Source: Symbiodinium natans
Taxonomy: Eukaryota; Sar; Dinophyceae; Suessiales; Symbiodiniaceae
Direction of reading: 5' to 3'
Assembly (NCBI GenBank): GCA_905221605.1
Contig: CAJNDS010000196.1
Location: forward strand, 40,001-104,000
DNA: 64,000 bases
Below are positions 20,689-30,800 of the stretch, in pieces. The translations under genes were made by a program, and so were the position numbers. Every line of letters begins with the position of its first letter. Within the stretch, counting starts at the first letter, position 1. The notes under the pieces were generated by a model. It had not been told where the DNA came from and ran no database searches. It was given only the letters and a program-made list of their open reading frames with translations.

Positions 20689-21220
20689 TTGTGTTTGTGG
20701 TTACGATTTTCCGGGTTTAGGCTGATCGGAGAGATAGAGGGATCGAGAGAGAGGGTTTCAGGAGTTTCTTCTTCCCGCGTGGCTTCAAGAAGGACAGAGT
20801 CCCCCCGAAGCAGTTTTGAATTTGAGGATTCGTCTCTTGTGGGGGCAACAAAGCTCCACGAGCATCCGCTATGAGAAAGTGCCGACTACTTGGTAGGAAG
20901 CGTTCCCCCAGCTACACAGGTGCCCCCTTACCATCTCCTTGGTATGAACTGGTCCGGATGTCGCTCGAGGCACAAGCATGGCCTCAACAACCAGGGTGGA
21001 GACAGCCGGAAGTCCCCAGACGCTGCGCTGCAAACGTTCCGTATGAAGTCTAGAGCTCTAAGTTCAAGGTTGTGGGGCTTCTAGGGTTTTCTTCCTGAGA
21101 TGCAGAGCGTTGGTTGCAAGGAGGCAGGCAGCCCAGAGGTTAAGAGACTTGATTGCAAGTCCGGAAGCCAGAGGTGATTGTAGCCTCAGCCAGAAAACCC
21201 TCAAGCCCACGTAGCCGAAG
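20689..21220. other. Intron-like, ambiguous coding
   Basis: After TTTCAG at 20761 two frames are open (EFLLPAWLQEGQSPPEAV or SSSRVASRRTESPRSSFEFE). Not assigned. Confidence 0.3.
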
Positions 21221-21221
21221 C

Positions 21222-21330
21222 CTAGGGTTTAGGGTTTAGGGTTCAGGGTTCAGGGTTTAGGGTTTAGGGTTTAGGGTTTACGGTTTACGGTTTAGGGTTT
21301 AGGGTTTAGGGTTTAGGGTTAGGGTTTAGG
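21222..21330. repeat. TTTAGGG array
   Basis: About 15 units with TTTACGG variants. Confidence 0.95.
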
Positions 21331-22027
21331 GTAAGCCACTCGAAAAGAAAAAGCCTCCACAGCCCAAGCAGCAAGCAGCGCCCCGAACACCTGAAAGCCT
21401 TAACCTCTGCACCAAGAGCATTGGGGGAATACCCTGTGCCACATCCCGAAGACCGCCGAGTTATCCCAGCCTTGTGATGAATTTGCATGAAGTGCTCCAA
21501 TCATTTTAGCGAATGGACCTCAAAATTCTTGAGCGGTTTTTAACATTTCAGGAAAGCTAAGCCGTAAGCCTAAGCAATTTCTTCACATTTCAGGAATGAC
21601 AAGCCGCCCTAAGCCTAAGCCCTTGAAAATTCGGATCTGCACAACTTTCATCCATCCTGCGAGACATCCAGAGCATGTCTCAGCATTGTTGAAGCTTGTG
21701 GTTTACGGCCTATATGGTTTTAAACCCTAGAGCCCAAACCCAAAACCCTAAACCCTTCGTCTCAAAGTACGACGTTTCTGGGAGGGTGGACTTGGGGGAC
21801 TGCCGACACATGAACCTGAGTAACCTCGATTGTGTCCCTGCGGAGTCGCGCGAGAGCGAGGGCAGTGGGGGTGGCAAAAAAACCCTCCGTCTGTGTGTCA
21901 GTAAGGCCAAGTTGAGGAACCCCCGAGTCTGAACTCCCACTATTTCCCAATGTGTCCTAGCATGATGCCGCAAGGCAACCAGTCTTGGCGTGAAGCTGGA
22001 TAGGCTTTCTCGTCGGGTGGCTAAAAG
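21331..22027. other. Intron-like region with two A-tailed motifs
   Basis: CTAAGCCTAAGC and CATTTCAGGAA phrases are duplicated near 21550 and 21590. A-tailed motifs lie at 21836-21885 and 22000-22035. No exon is supported. Confidence 0.45.
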
Positions 22028-22073
22028 AAACCCTAAACCCTAAACCCTAAACCCTAGACCCTAAACCCTAAAA
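22028..22073. repeat. CCCTAAA array
   Basis: Six units. Confidence 0.92.
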
Positions 22074-22110
22074 AGAAGCGTCGCCCGTGTGATTCGCTTT
22101 GTGTCTCAAG

Positions 22111-22164
22111 GACTCGCCAGGGCTCAGCACCGGCAGCGCCCTCCGTGCTGCCAGGCCTCAGGGG
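22111..22164 (+). CDS. Possible exon with GTTTAGGG donor
   Basis: After GTCTCAAG: DSPGLSTGSALRAARPQ, then GTTTAGGG. Confidence 0.45.
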
Positions 22165-22199
22165 GTTTAGGGTTTAGGGTTACTTAGGGCACCCTCTGA

Positions 22200-23215
22200 A
22201 AAAGAAGAGTCGTCTCCAAAGGCTTTGGGGAGTCAACTTGGGTTCGGGGGTTTGTGTGGGGTTCAGGGTTTTGCCTTGGCCTCGGCGCGGGTTCAAAAAG
22301 GGTTTATGATTTAATTAGGTTTCAGGGTTTAGGATTTAGGGTTTGGGAGGCGCAGAGTTATGTCTTGCTAGGGGTTCTGAGGGTTCTGAGTGTCTATAGG
22401 TGGCTTCGGGGTTTGGAGGTTTCAGCGGGCTTCGGGGGTGCATAAACGGATATGGACGCCCACGGGCCCGGCTCCAAGTTGAGAGGCTTCGTGGTTTCCG
22501 ATGTTGAGGGGTTTTCAACAGGTTTAAATGGCCCAACATGTTCTTTCTGCGGGTAAAACGAGTCGGGTTTTAACGGGGTATAAGTTCAACCCTTCAAGAA
22601 GGGTCAGACCTGGTTCAAGCGGGAAGCCACCTCAAGTTATGGTATGCCTTTACATCTGCAGGCTCCTATTCCCCCTCAACCCCTCCCTACTGGGCCTCCA
22701 GAGGCAGCTGAGGCATTCGCAGCAAGGCGCAGCTCCGGGGAACGGGAGGGGGGATGGGAGGGGGTGGATGCCCAGTTTACAGAGGGGGGGACGTCTTCCC
22801 CCCAAGTTCCCACTCAAGGGTTGGGTTGCATGTTGCCTTGTGGGGCTTTCTAGGGAGGTTCCGGCGCAAAAGAGCCAAACTCTCCGCACTTACCGCGAAA
22901 CACCCAGCAAACAGATGTCTGGAAGTGCATTTACTAGGAGGTTCATGGGTAATTATAAGTAGGGATATAGGGACCCTAAAACCGGAACATATGTATAGTT
23001 CCTTGTACCATCCCATGTAGATGAAGGATGGTCGCATTGATTGAGGGTATGTTTCAATTGGCTTGTTTTATTCCGCGGAACCCAGATTTCTGCTCCAGCC
23101 TCTTCACAAACTTTAATTAGGTACATGCAAAGGCTGCATCCTCACGGGATTCGGTGCCTCGAAAGCGGAAAGCGGTACCATACTTCTCACCCTACTCGTA
23201 GCTACCCATGAACCT
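22200..23215. other. Long intron-like region
   Basis: Holds a MITE family A left part (22937-23020) and a right end (23203-23219). The frames at 22528-22962 are open on both strands without a domain; no exon is supported. Confidence 0.4.
22937..23020. mobile_element. MITE-like element, family A copy 2
   Basis: Starts AGGAGGTTCATGGGTAATTA, has a TATAAGTAGGGATATAGGG interior, and its right half degenerates near CCATCCCATGTAG. Confidence 0.6.
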
Positions 23216-23219
23216 CCAA
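23203..23219. mobile_element. MITE family A, right end only
   Basis: TACCCATGAACCTCCAA, preceded by CATACTTCTCACCCTACTCG, which matches the right interior of copy 4. Confidence 0.55.
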
Positions 23220-23264
23220 CCCTAAACCCTAAATTCAGCTCCCTTTGTAACCTCAGACTCGGAA

Positions 23265-23405
23265 TCCCTGCGGAGTGGTCCGTCCAGCTATGCGGGTGCC
23301 AGAAAAAACCCTAAACCCTAAACCCTAAACCCTAAACCCTAAACCCTACACCCTAAACCCTTAACCCTAAACCCTTAACCCTTAACCCTTAACCCTTAAC
23401 CCTAG
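23265..23405. repeat. A-tailed motif then CCCTAAA array
   Basis: CCCTGCGGAGTG, CAGCTATGCGGGTGCC, A6, then about 14 CCCTAAA/CCCTTAA units. Confidence 0.7.
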
Positions 23406-23422
23406 GGGCTCCATGCCCTCAG

Positions 23423-23477
23423 CCTTGGAAGGCGCTGAGACGGCAAAGAAAGGCTCGGCGGCATGGGGGCTTTTGGG
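23423..23477 (+). CDS. Putative exon with GTTTAGGG donor
   Basis: After TGCCCTCAG: LEGAETAKKGSAAWGLL, closing at GTTTAGGG. Confidence 0.5.
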
Positions 23478-23519
23478 GTTTAGGGGGAGAGGCCTGGATG
23501 TAAAAGGGCTTTTGGGGTT

Positions 23520-23627
23520 ACCCTAAACCCCAAACCCTAAACCCTAAACCCTAAACCCTAAACCCTAAACCCTAAACCCCAAACCCCAAACCCTAAACCC
23601 TAAACCCCAAACCCCAAACCCCAAACG
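23520..23627. repeat. CCCTAAA/CCCCAAA array
   Basis: About 15 units. Confidence 0.95.
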
Positions 23628-23684
23628 GGCGTGGGAGGGGGGGGGGAGGGGGGTTTGGGAGGGGCGTTGAGGGGGTGGTCGCAG

Positions 23685-23756
23685 ACTGCAGAGTCTGGTC
23701 CAGCAGCTGCTCAGGGACATTTGGCAGTTGAGGCTTCGGGCCATTTAGGGGCTTGG
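23685..23756 (+). CDS. Putative exon with GTTTAGGG donor
   Basis: After GGTCGCAG, 24 whole codons reading TAESGPAAAQGHLAVEASGH, then GTTTAGGG at 23757. Confidence 0.55.
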
Positions 23757-23952
23757 GTTTAGGGTGTAGGGTTTATAGGGTTTAGGGTTTAGGGTTTGGA
23801 GGGCTTTAGGGTTCAAGGGGAGTCCGCTGATTCGATTTTGAGGGCTTGTATGATCTTGTATGGTCTCGGGGTGTACAAGGGCCGTTCAAAACCTGGGCCT
23901 GGTTTGGGGTTTAGGGTTTGGGCTTGGGGGTTGGGGTTTAGGGTTTAGGGTA
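23757..23952. repeat. TTTAGGG arrays, two blocks
   Basis: Blocks at 23757-23812 and 23905-23952 with a diverged spacer. Confidence 0.88.
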
Positions 23953-24347
23953 TCTATTCCAGTGTCTTCCTCCAGTGCAATGCTCTTATTGGGAACTCTG
24001 CTGTTTCTCTTGTATACGTGATGGTCTGAGTGCGGCTGCCGCTGCGGTGTTCTGTAGTTGCGCCGCCCTCAGAAGTAGATGCCTCTTGTTCCACGCCACC
24101 CTCCGTGTACACTACTGCTGATCAGGGTTTTTATTTGTTTGTTCAAAGCAGCCAACACCCCACCCCCACCCCCGTATCTGTTGCCGGTGGACGAGTCGCT
24201 GGCATTAGAGATCTTATGCCTAGGCTCCTAGACCTTTAGCGTTTAGGAAGTTTGGGGTTTGTTGTTTGGGGGGGGGGGGGGAATAATATTTGGTGTCTTT
24301 GGCCGCTGAGGGCTATGTTTGTGCTTTGGTGGTCTGCTGGCTTCCAG

Positions 24348-24381
24348 GATACACCCAGCCAACGGCCAGCTCCGCGGCAAG
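24348..24381 (+). CDS. Possible exon
   Basis: After GGCTTCCAG. A short YTQPTASSAA frame closes at GTGACG; a longer frame (IHPANGQLRGKVTGAAVV) runs to about 24440. The exon may be 24348-24440. Confidence 0.4.
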
Positions 24382-24649
24382 GTGACGGGCGCAGCTGTAG
24401 TTTCAAGAGTTGAGCCAAAGCTGCTAGAAACAAACACACACACACACACACACCCTAAACCCTAGATGGGGGGGGGGTTGGTTCTATGTTGGTCTAGATT
24501 CTGGGCGCGTACTGGGCCTCGTTTTGTTAGTTTTTTCCTCTTCGTCCTTCTCCGCAGTATATCGCTTACGGTCTAGGACCCTGCATGGTACAGCGAGGCC
24601 TCCAGTAACAAGGGCACGACGGTGGGGGGAGGCCTCCGAGTGATACCCC

Positions 24650-24738
24650 TAAACCCTGAACCCTAAACCCTGAACCCTAAACCCTAAACCCTAAACCCTA
24701 AACCCTAAACCCTATACCCTAAACCCTAAACCCTAAAC
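24650..24738. repeat. CCCTAAA array
   Basis: About twelve units. Confidence 0.96.
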
Positions 24739-24830
24739 CTCTTGACTTGGCGGATTTCTGCCAAGGGGGGTTTCAGGGACCAGGGCCTGCCGAACCCAAG
24801 CTCTCTTCCCTGCGCTCCCCACAGCGGAAT

Positions 24831-25022
24831 TTAGGGTTTTTAGGGTTTTTGAGGGCTTTTAGGGTTTTTTAGGGGTGTTAGGGGTTTTAGGGTTTTTAGG
24901 GCTCTTAGGGTTTTTAGGGTTTTTAGGGCTTTTAGGTCTTTGGGGTTTTTAGGGTTTTTAGGGTTTTTAGGGATTTTAGGGTTTTTAGGGTTCTTAGGGT
25001 TTTTCGGGTTTAGGGTTTAGGG
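24831..25022. repeat. TTTTTAGGG 9-mer array
   Basis: About twenty imperfect TTTTTAGGG units, ending in normal TTTAGGG. Confidence 0.93.
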
Positions 25023-25206
25023 AGACTGCCCGGAGCCCAGTGTTCAAAAGGGTTTAGGGGAAGATTCGCCCGGGCCCGAGAACTTTCACATTCTCGTAGC
25101 TTTCAGGGAGCTTCGAAGCTTCAAGGTGCCCAGGTTTCAATTCAAGGTTCCGTTTTGCTTAGTGTCCGCTCCGTCTGACATTGCGAGCTCCAAGTATCGG
25201 CCTTAA

Positions 25207-25280
25207 ACCGTAAACCCCAAACCCTAGAAACCCGAAACCCTGGAAACCCTAAACCCCAAACCCTAAACCCTAGAAACCTT
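25207..25280. repeat. CCCTAAA/CCCTAGAAA array
   Basis: Nine imperfect units. Confidence 0.85.
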
Positions 25281-25430
25281 AAGGCGGCTCGGGTGAGACT
25301 GCACATCATTACGGCATTATACCTCCTGCGCGAGATTTTTCCCATCAGGTGCTCTGAACGTCGAGCCACGTGCCGCGAGGGGAAGGCCACGCCGGGAACG
25401 TGCTGGGCTGAAGGGATTAAAGGGTCGACG

Positions 25431-25503
25431 GGTTTAGGGTTAGGGTTTAGGGTTTAGAGTTTAGGGTTTAGGGTTTAGGGTTTAGGGTTCAAGGTTCAGG
25501 GCT
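25431..25503. repeat. TTTAGGG array
   Basis: Ten units. Confidence 0.94.
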
Positions 25504-25614
25504 TTTAGGTATTTTGGGCTTGTGGTTTTTGTCGGGTTAAGTCTTTGGGTTTGTGGTTTCGGGCCTTTAGGGTGCCAGTCTTTGGGTTTGCGGATCAGTG
25601 TTTCAGTGTTCTCC

Positions 25615-25697
25615 CCCTAAACCCGAAACCCTAAACCCTAAACCCTAAACCCAAAACCCTAAACCCAAAACCCTAAACCCTAAACCCTAAACCCTCA
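25615..25697. repeat. CCCTAAA array
   Basis: About eleven units, some CCCAAAA. Confidence 0.95.
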
Positions 25698-25704
25698 AGT
25701 GCAG

Positions 25705-25775
25705 GCCGAGCCCCTGTCTCCGGATTCGCCGACGCAGCGGCTCAATTTGGCGTGCCTGGGAGCAAAAGGGAGAGG
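25705..25775 (+). CDS. Putative exon between opposed arrays
   Basis: After AAGTGCAG: AEPLSPDSPTQRLNLACLGA, donor GTGATC. CCCTAAA upstream, TTTAGGG downstream. Confidence 0.58.
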
Positions 25776-25802
25776 GTGATCAAGGCAAAGCCCCACGAAG
25801 CT

Positions 25803-25863
25803 CAGGGTTTAGGGTTTAGGGTGTAGGGTAAGGGTTTAGGGTTAGGGTTTAGGGTTTAGGGTT
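25803..25863. repeat. TTTAGGG array
   Basis: Eight units. Confidence 0.93.
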
Positions 25864-26182
25864 TCGATCTACTTGATTGTAAATCCTCCCCCCCCCCCAC
25901 TTTGGTACATTCATTCATTGCAATGTTGCGAAGAGCGCTTGATCCTTCTATGGGAGGGGTGTGGGGGCTCTTTTGAGTTCGGGGGAAAGTCTGCACTTAG
26001 GCGGCCTTAGCAAAACCAGCCCCACGCCACTTTGACGTAGAGTTGTGGTTCTGGGGTGGGACACAGCTACCATAGGGGACTGGCTCCTCCGCTGATTGTA
26101 AAGATCTCCATGGGAGAGACCTCCTGTAATAAAGAAGAAGACACCTACCTGAATCCTCCAAAAAAGGCCGCCTAGTCCTTTG

Positions 26183-26305
26183 GGTTGGGATGTTCCGAAT
26201 CCCCCCTATACTAACAGTCCTCAATGGGGATTCTAGTGGGGGGGGGGGGGGGTACTGTAATCCCCCCACTAAGGACTGTTAGCATGAGGGGGAACATCCC
26301 AACCT
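26183..26305. mobile_element. Foldback element, family D
   Basis: The left arm (GGTTGGGATGTTCC, then CTATACTAACAGTCCTCA) is complementary to the right arm (TAAGGACTGTTAGCAT, then GGAACATCCCAACC) around a G-run. It lies 12 bp upstream of the exon at 26318. Confidence 0.75.
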
Positions 26306-26317
26306 ATGGGCTTCTAG

Positions 26318-26403
26318 GGCACTCTCGGGATCCCCAGGAGAACCAGCCCGCCGAGGTATCTCGGGGATCGGCCAGTGAAGTGCCAGAGGCTGCGCGAAAG
26401 GCT
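26318..26403 (+). CDS. Putative exon
   Basis: After GCTTCTAG: HSRDPQENQPAEVSRGSASE then VPEAARKA. It is followed directly by CCCTAAA; a GC donor (AAAG-GC) is possible. Confidence 0.5.
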
Positions 26404-26462
26404 TGCCGGCTTAGCCCTAAACCCTAAACCCAAAACCCTAAACCCTAAACCCTAAACCCTCG
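26404..26462. repeat. CCCTAAA array
   Basis: Seven units. Confidence 0.92.
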
Positions 26463-26870
26463 TAAACCCCTGATCCCGGGTTCTCTGCCCAGGGCTCAAG
26501 GGACAGTGAAAGACTTGGAGTAGTTATGAGTGGTTGCGAAGGGTGGAACCTCAGCTAGCCTCACTCAGTACAGCAAAACAGCTCCCGGTATGTGACTTGA
26601 GGAAAGTTTCAGGAAAACCAGAATCATTGCTTCAGAGCCCCCCAAAAAATGAAAAATCATCCTCCTTATAAGGGCAATATAGGGATTTTCTTTTTTTTTT
26701 ATTTAAAAGTTTTTTGGGTTTTGAAGCAAATAGTAGGAATTCGAATGCGTGGAAGGCTGTGCCGAGATCGATGGTTTGACCTCCTCTGACTCTGAGAGCG
26801 GCGCAGCGCGCGGGGCGGTCTGATCGTTCCAAGTCATTGCCGGAGTACCGCGCGCACAATACCGCTAACC
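26463..26870. other. Intron-like region
   Basis: Contains TATAAGGGCAATATAGGGAT near 26666 (compare 4760-4830) and a T-rich tract. A 75-codon - strand frame covers most of it; no domain, not called. Confidence 0.4.
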
Positions 26871-26871
26871 A

Positions 26872-26952
26872 CCCTAAACCCTAAACCCTAAACCCCAAAC
26901 CCGAGCCCTAAAAAACCCTAAACCCTAAACCCTAAACCCAAACCCCTAAACC
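26872..26952. repeat. CCCTAAA array
   Basis: Ten units. Confidence 0.94.
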
Positions 26953-27120
26953 AGACCATGTTAGGAAAGCAGAAGGGCTGACTGGCCTCAGGGCAATGAG
27001 GGGTGGGGGGGGGGGGGTTAGAGCAACTTGACAGAACTCATGGTGTTGGTCACGCAGGGGCACCGTTTCAGGTGTGTCGGTTCCCTGCACACTACCGCTT
27101 CCCGTTCCCGCTTCCTCCAG

Positions 27121-27218
27121 CCCTTCGTAGCCTCTGGCACCCTAAATTGAAGCCTCCCTTATTCAAAGGTGTTTTGGATGAAGCTATCCTCAACAGAGCT
27201 CCCGGATCGCTCATGTAG
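27121..27218 (+). CDS. Putative terminal exon
   Basis: A long pyrimidine tract and CTCCAG precede a frame reading LRSLWHPKLKPPLFKGVLDE and ending at TAG 27216-27218. It is followed by AT-rich sequence, which would suit a 3' UTR. This would close the second gene. Confidence 0.5.
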
Positions 27219-27227
27219 ACGTACCTA

Positions 27228-27344
27228 CATCAAGAAGTAAAAAAAGATGTACATAGATAAAAATAAAGACATAAATACAAAACACATAAATAAATAAATA
27301 AATCTATATATATATATACATATATAGATACGCATAGAATAAAA

Positions 27345-27381
<37 letters not shown>

Positions 27382-27385
27382 CAAC
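27228..27385. repeat. AT-rich island
   Basis: ATAAATA and (TA)n tracts, the second such island in the window. Confidence 0.95.
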
Positions 27386-27609
27386 ACATGCTTCAGGCTG
27401 TGAGGGCTGGGGCTTCAGATGCTGCCGAGGCCTTCGGAGTTATTCAGCTTTGAGGTGCGCCTCTCGGATACTCCTTTTTAGTCGGGATGCTCTCTGAAAG
27501 CGAAGAACCCAGAAGAACTGGGAAGGTGGGCCGCTCTTTGGAGGTTCCTGGGTAGTTCGAAGAGTGAGACTTCTTTTTTTTGAACCGGATTGAAGGGACT
27601 TTGAAGAAC

Positions 27610-27712
27610 TAACCCTGAACCCTGAACCCTAAACCCTAAACCCTAAACCCTAAACCCTAAACCCTAAACCCTAAACCCTAAACCCTAAACCCTAAACCCT
27701 AAACCCTACATG
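27610..27712. repeat. CCCTAAA array
   Basis: About 15 units. Confidence 0.97.
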
Positions 27713-27731
27713 ACACCATGAAACCTCCAAG

Positions 27732-27805
27732 GAGCCCTGGCAGCAGGTGCCCCTGTTAAGAGGACGGACGGGCACAATCGTCTCACAGTTTCCGGGACCT
27801 ATCAG
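27732..27805 (+). CDS. Putative exon
   Basis: After ACCTCCAAG: EPWQQVPLLRGRTGTIVSQF, donor GTTCGT. CCCTAAA upstream. Extracellular-type composition. Confidence 0.58.
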
Positions 27806-30800
27806 GTTCGTGAAGTGGCATCTCTGTGCTGAGCCCCCTCAGGTTCTCCGACTAAGAGTCGCAATTCAAAGCTCCCCTTGCAGTGGGGCGGGGGTTTAGG
27901 GTTTAGGGTTTAGGGTTTTGTTCTTGGAGTCAAGCACCCACAGAGTCCCAAAACGCCGGAAGAGGGGATCTTAACCCCTGCACCAAGGCCTCACAGCACC
28001 TGAGCCCCCCAAAAAGGGGGAATACAGCGGGCTCAACACGCAGCCATGGTGCCTCGTCCTTTGAGTGCGCAGGCTTCCCGCTGCCTTGCTAAGGGTACCC
28101 CCCTACCCGGGGATCTGAGGTAATATAGGGGCCTGAATAATTAGAATAGGGTTTTGGGGGTGTTATTAGAAGGGGAACATAAGGGAATACCATTAGTAAT
28201 TATTCCGACCCCTGTCGTGTCGCATGAGCATCCGCAGTCCTCAATTTTTGTTTTAGGGCAGGCGCTCGGAGGTTCGTGGCAAGGAGACCAAAGTGACTCC
28301 AGGATTTCTGACTGCGCCCTCTTCTTGGGAGCAGAATTTCGGAGAAAAGACGTCAGGGCAGCGTTGGCTGAGTTGACCTCCTGAACCCTTATAGACCCTA
28401 AACCCGAAGAACCCTAGAAATATCCTTTAATCACGAGTCCATTCCATCATTCAAATACCCGCCACCATCCCGAATTAGAAAAGAATTTGGAGACTCGTGT
28501 CACGAGTATTAATGAGAGATTTCTATTTCCCAAAAAGATGAGAGAGATTTTGCACTATATTGTTTTAAGAACCTGCAAGGCCTTTACAAGCTCAGGGGGC
28601 CTGAAAACTCGAAAACCTTCTAGGGCCCCTATAAAACCGAAGGAAGGGTCTACTTGACGAGCCCTTTACGAACCCAGAGCAAAGGGGCCTCAACGCTCTA
28701 AAACCCTCTAGGCCCCTATGAAACCCCAAGTATCAGGGTCTACTTTACGACCCCCCCCCCCCCCCCCCCCCCCCCCCCGAAACTGGGAGGGTTTAGGGTT
28801 TAGGGTTTAGGGGGAGCCAGATCGCAACTTCTGGAACGCCATCTTCGACTTCACGGGAAGGCCCGACGGCGCAAACTGGTCTGTGCCCCAGGGGTTTTGG
28901 GTGACTTGATGTCTGCTGTCGACATCCCGTTTGGCAAGGGCAACGCAGCAGAAGCCTCTCTTGTTAACCCGCTTCCTAAACACCCTGGGATCCTACTACT
29001 GCCCCCCCTCCCCCCCCCCCTAAACCCGAAACCCGAAATCCTAACCCCTGCTACGCTTTGAGGCGCATCCTACCTCTCAGTGAGTGCTGCCAGCTCGACG
29101 TCCAGACGGAAGAGTCTGGAGGTTGGTTCCACCAGTGCCCATCAGAGCCCTTGAGCCGGGGGGCTTGGACACGCTTTGCCAGGCCGTCACTTGCTTGGCG
29201 CACACTTCATGGAGGTTCAGGGGGAGTTGTAAGTAGGCTTATATAAGTATGGTCACTATACTCATATGCCTACTCAGAGTACTTACCCTGCCTACTATAA
29301 GTACCCATGAACCTCCAAGCAGACCGGGCTCGGCTTGTTTGGGTTTTGGGTGTATTGAAAAACGGTCATAGCATCGAGCGCCAAGACCTGCGGAGAAAGC
29401 AGCCTCTCGACGTAATGTAGGGGTCGGAATTGAGTCGGAATCATTGCGGCTAGTAATACCTTATGGCCTCTTTATAACTTTACTCCCAAAACCCTATTAT
29501 AATCATTAAGGCCCCCAAAATGGGTGCCCTCACTCAAAGCATGTTCTCTTGCCGGCATCGCTCGCTTCCTTCGCCCTGCAGATTCAGGAACGGGTTCTCT
29601 TACAGGACGCGCTTGCCCAAGTACAAATCACGTAGAGGTGAAGGCTGCCGATCTGAGACTTTGAAGGGATATAGATGTTCCGAGTGCTACTTGAGGCCAC
29701 GCGCTGCTGTGCAAGGCTCCACTGAAGAGCCGGCACCTGAGTGCGTCAGTCAGGGCTATGACGTAACAAGGATTCCCCACTAGAGAAAGAACCGGCGTTG
29801 AACTACTTCGGCGTGTGATTGTCTATCTTTCCTGTGTGTCCATAGCAGAACAGTGCCGCGCACGTATTTCCTTCCAGATCCTGATCGTGATGTTGTTGAT
29901 TGCAATGCGGCAACAGTTAATTTCATGCCACGCCAGCCTCATCAACGTCTTCCTTGATGACTCGGGTGCACCGCGACTCGCTTCGTCTTATCTTGTTCGG
30001 AGACGTCGTCGCACAGGGAACATGCGCATTTCTGGTGGCCTGGTGCTCTCTGAATCTGCAGCAATGCCTCGCCTGCTTGGATGCGGGCTGGTGGAGTGAA
30101 TTCTTACATGGAGGGGGCAGAATGACTTCCTGTTTGCGTCTTCTGGGTCTGACGAGTGCCGTGCGCCCGTTGTGCTCTCCGCTTCTTGGGGCGCCACTGT
30201 CAGTACTTCGCACCATAATTGTTAGATGAACTGCACGAGGGATGAATTGAGCGCCCCTGGACCCACAAGGCCGTTGAACATCACGTCGAGACCTCATGGT
30301 CTCATACAACTCCAGAGCACTTCCATGCTGAACGGCGCCCCTACTTTCAGAGAACTCCGAAGCTCAAATTTGCTTGTAGGTTACTTTCTTTAAAGACTCC
30401 TACACGCACACCATAAATCCAAGAGAAAGAAGAGAAGTTCTCTTGGTTTTTAAGGGTGCCTCCTTGAGATGCACGAAATATGCCCAAAAAAAGTTTAGGG
30501 TTTAGGGTTTAGGGTTTAGGGTTTAGGGGTGCCCCAAGGCGAGGAGTCCTCCGGCCAGTCCATGGCCAACACCCCGCAGACGCGCCCGCCTCTGCCCGCG
30601 GACACAGGCGAAACAGACGCAGGGTTTTAGGGTTTAGGGTTTAGGGTTTAGGGTTCAGGGTTTAGGGTTACAGGGTTTTGGGCTTCATATAATTCATATG
30701 TACCTTACATAGTCCCCTTTACGCAAGTAGTCTCTAAGTAGCCCTTAAGGTCCCTTGTAAGGGGATCCCTCCTTGAGTCCCTTGAGTTCAGATTTTTTTT

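Noticed and set aside
29923-30309. 128-codon - strand ORF
   Set aside because: No domain; opposing + frames are equally open, one with a faint LamG-like strand.
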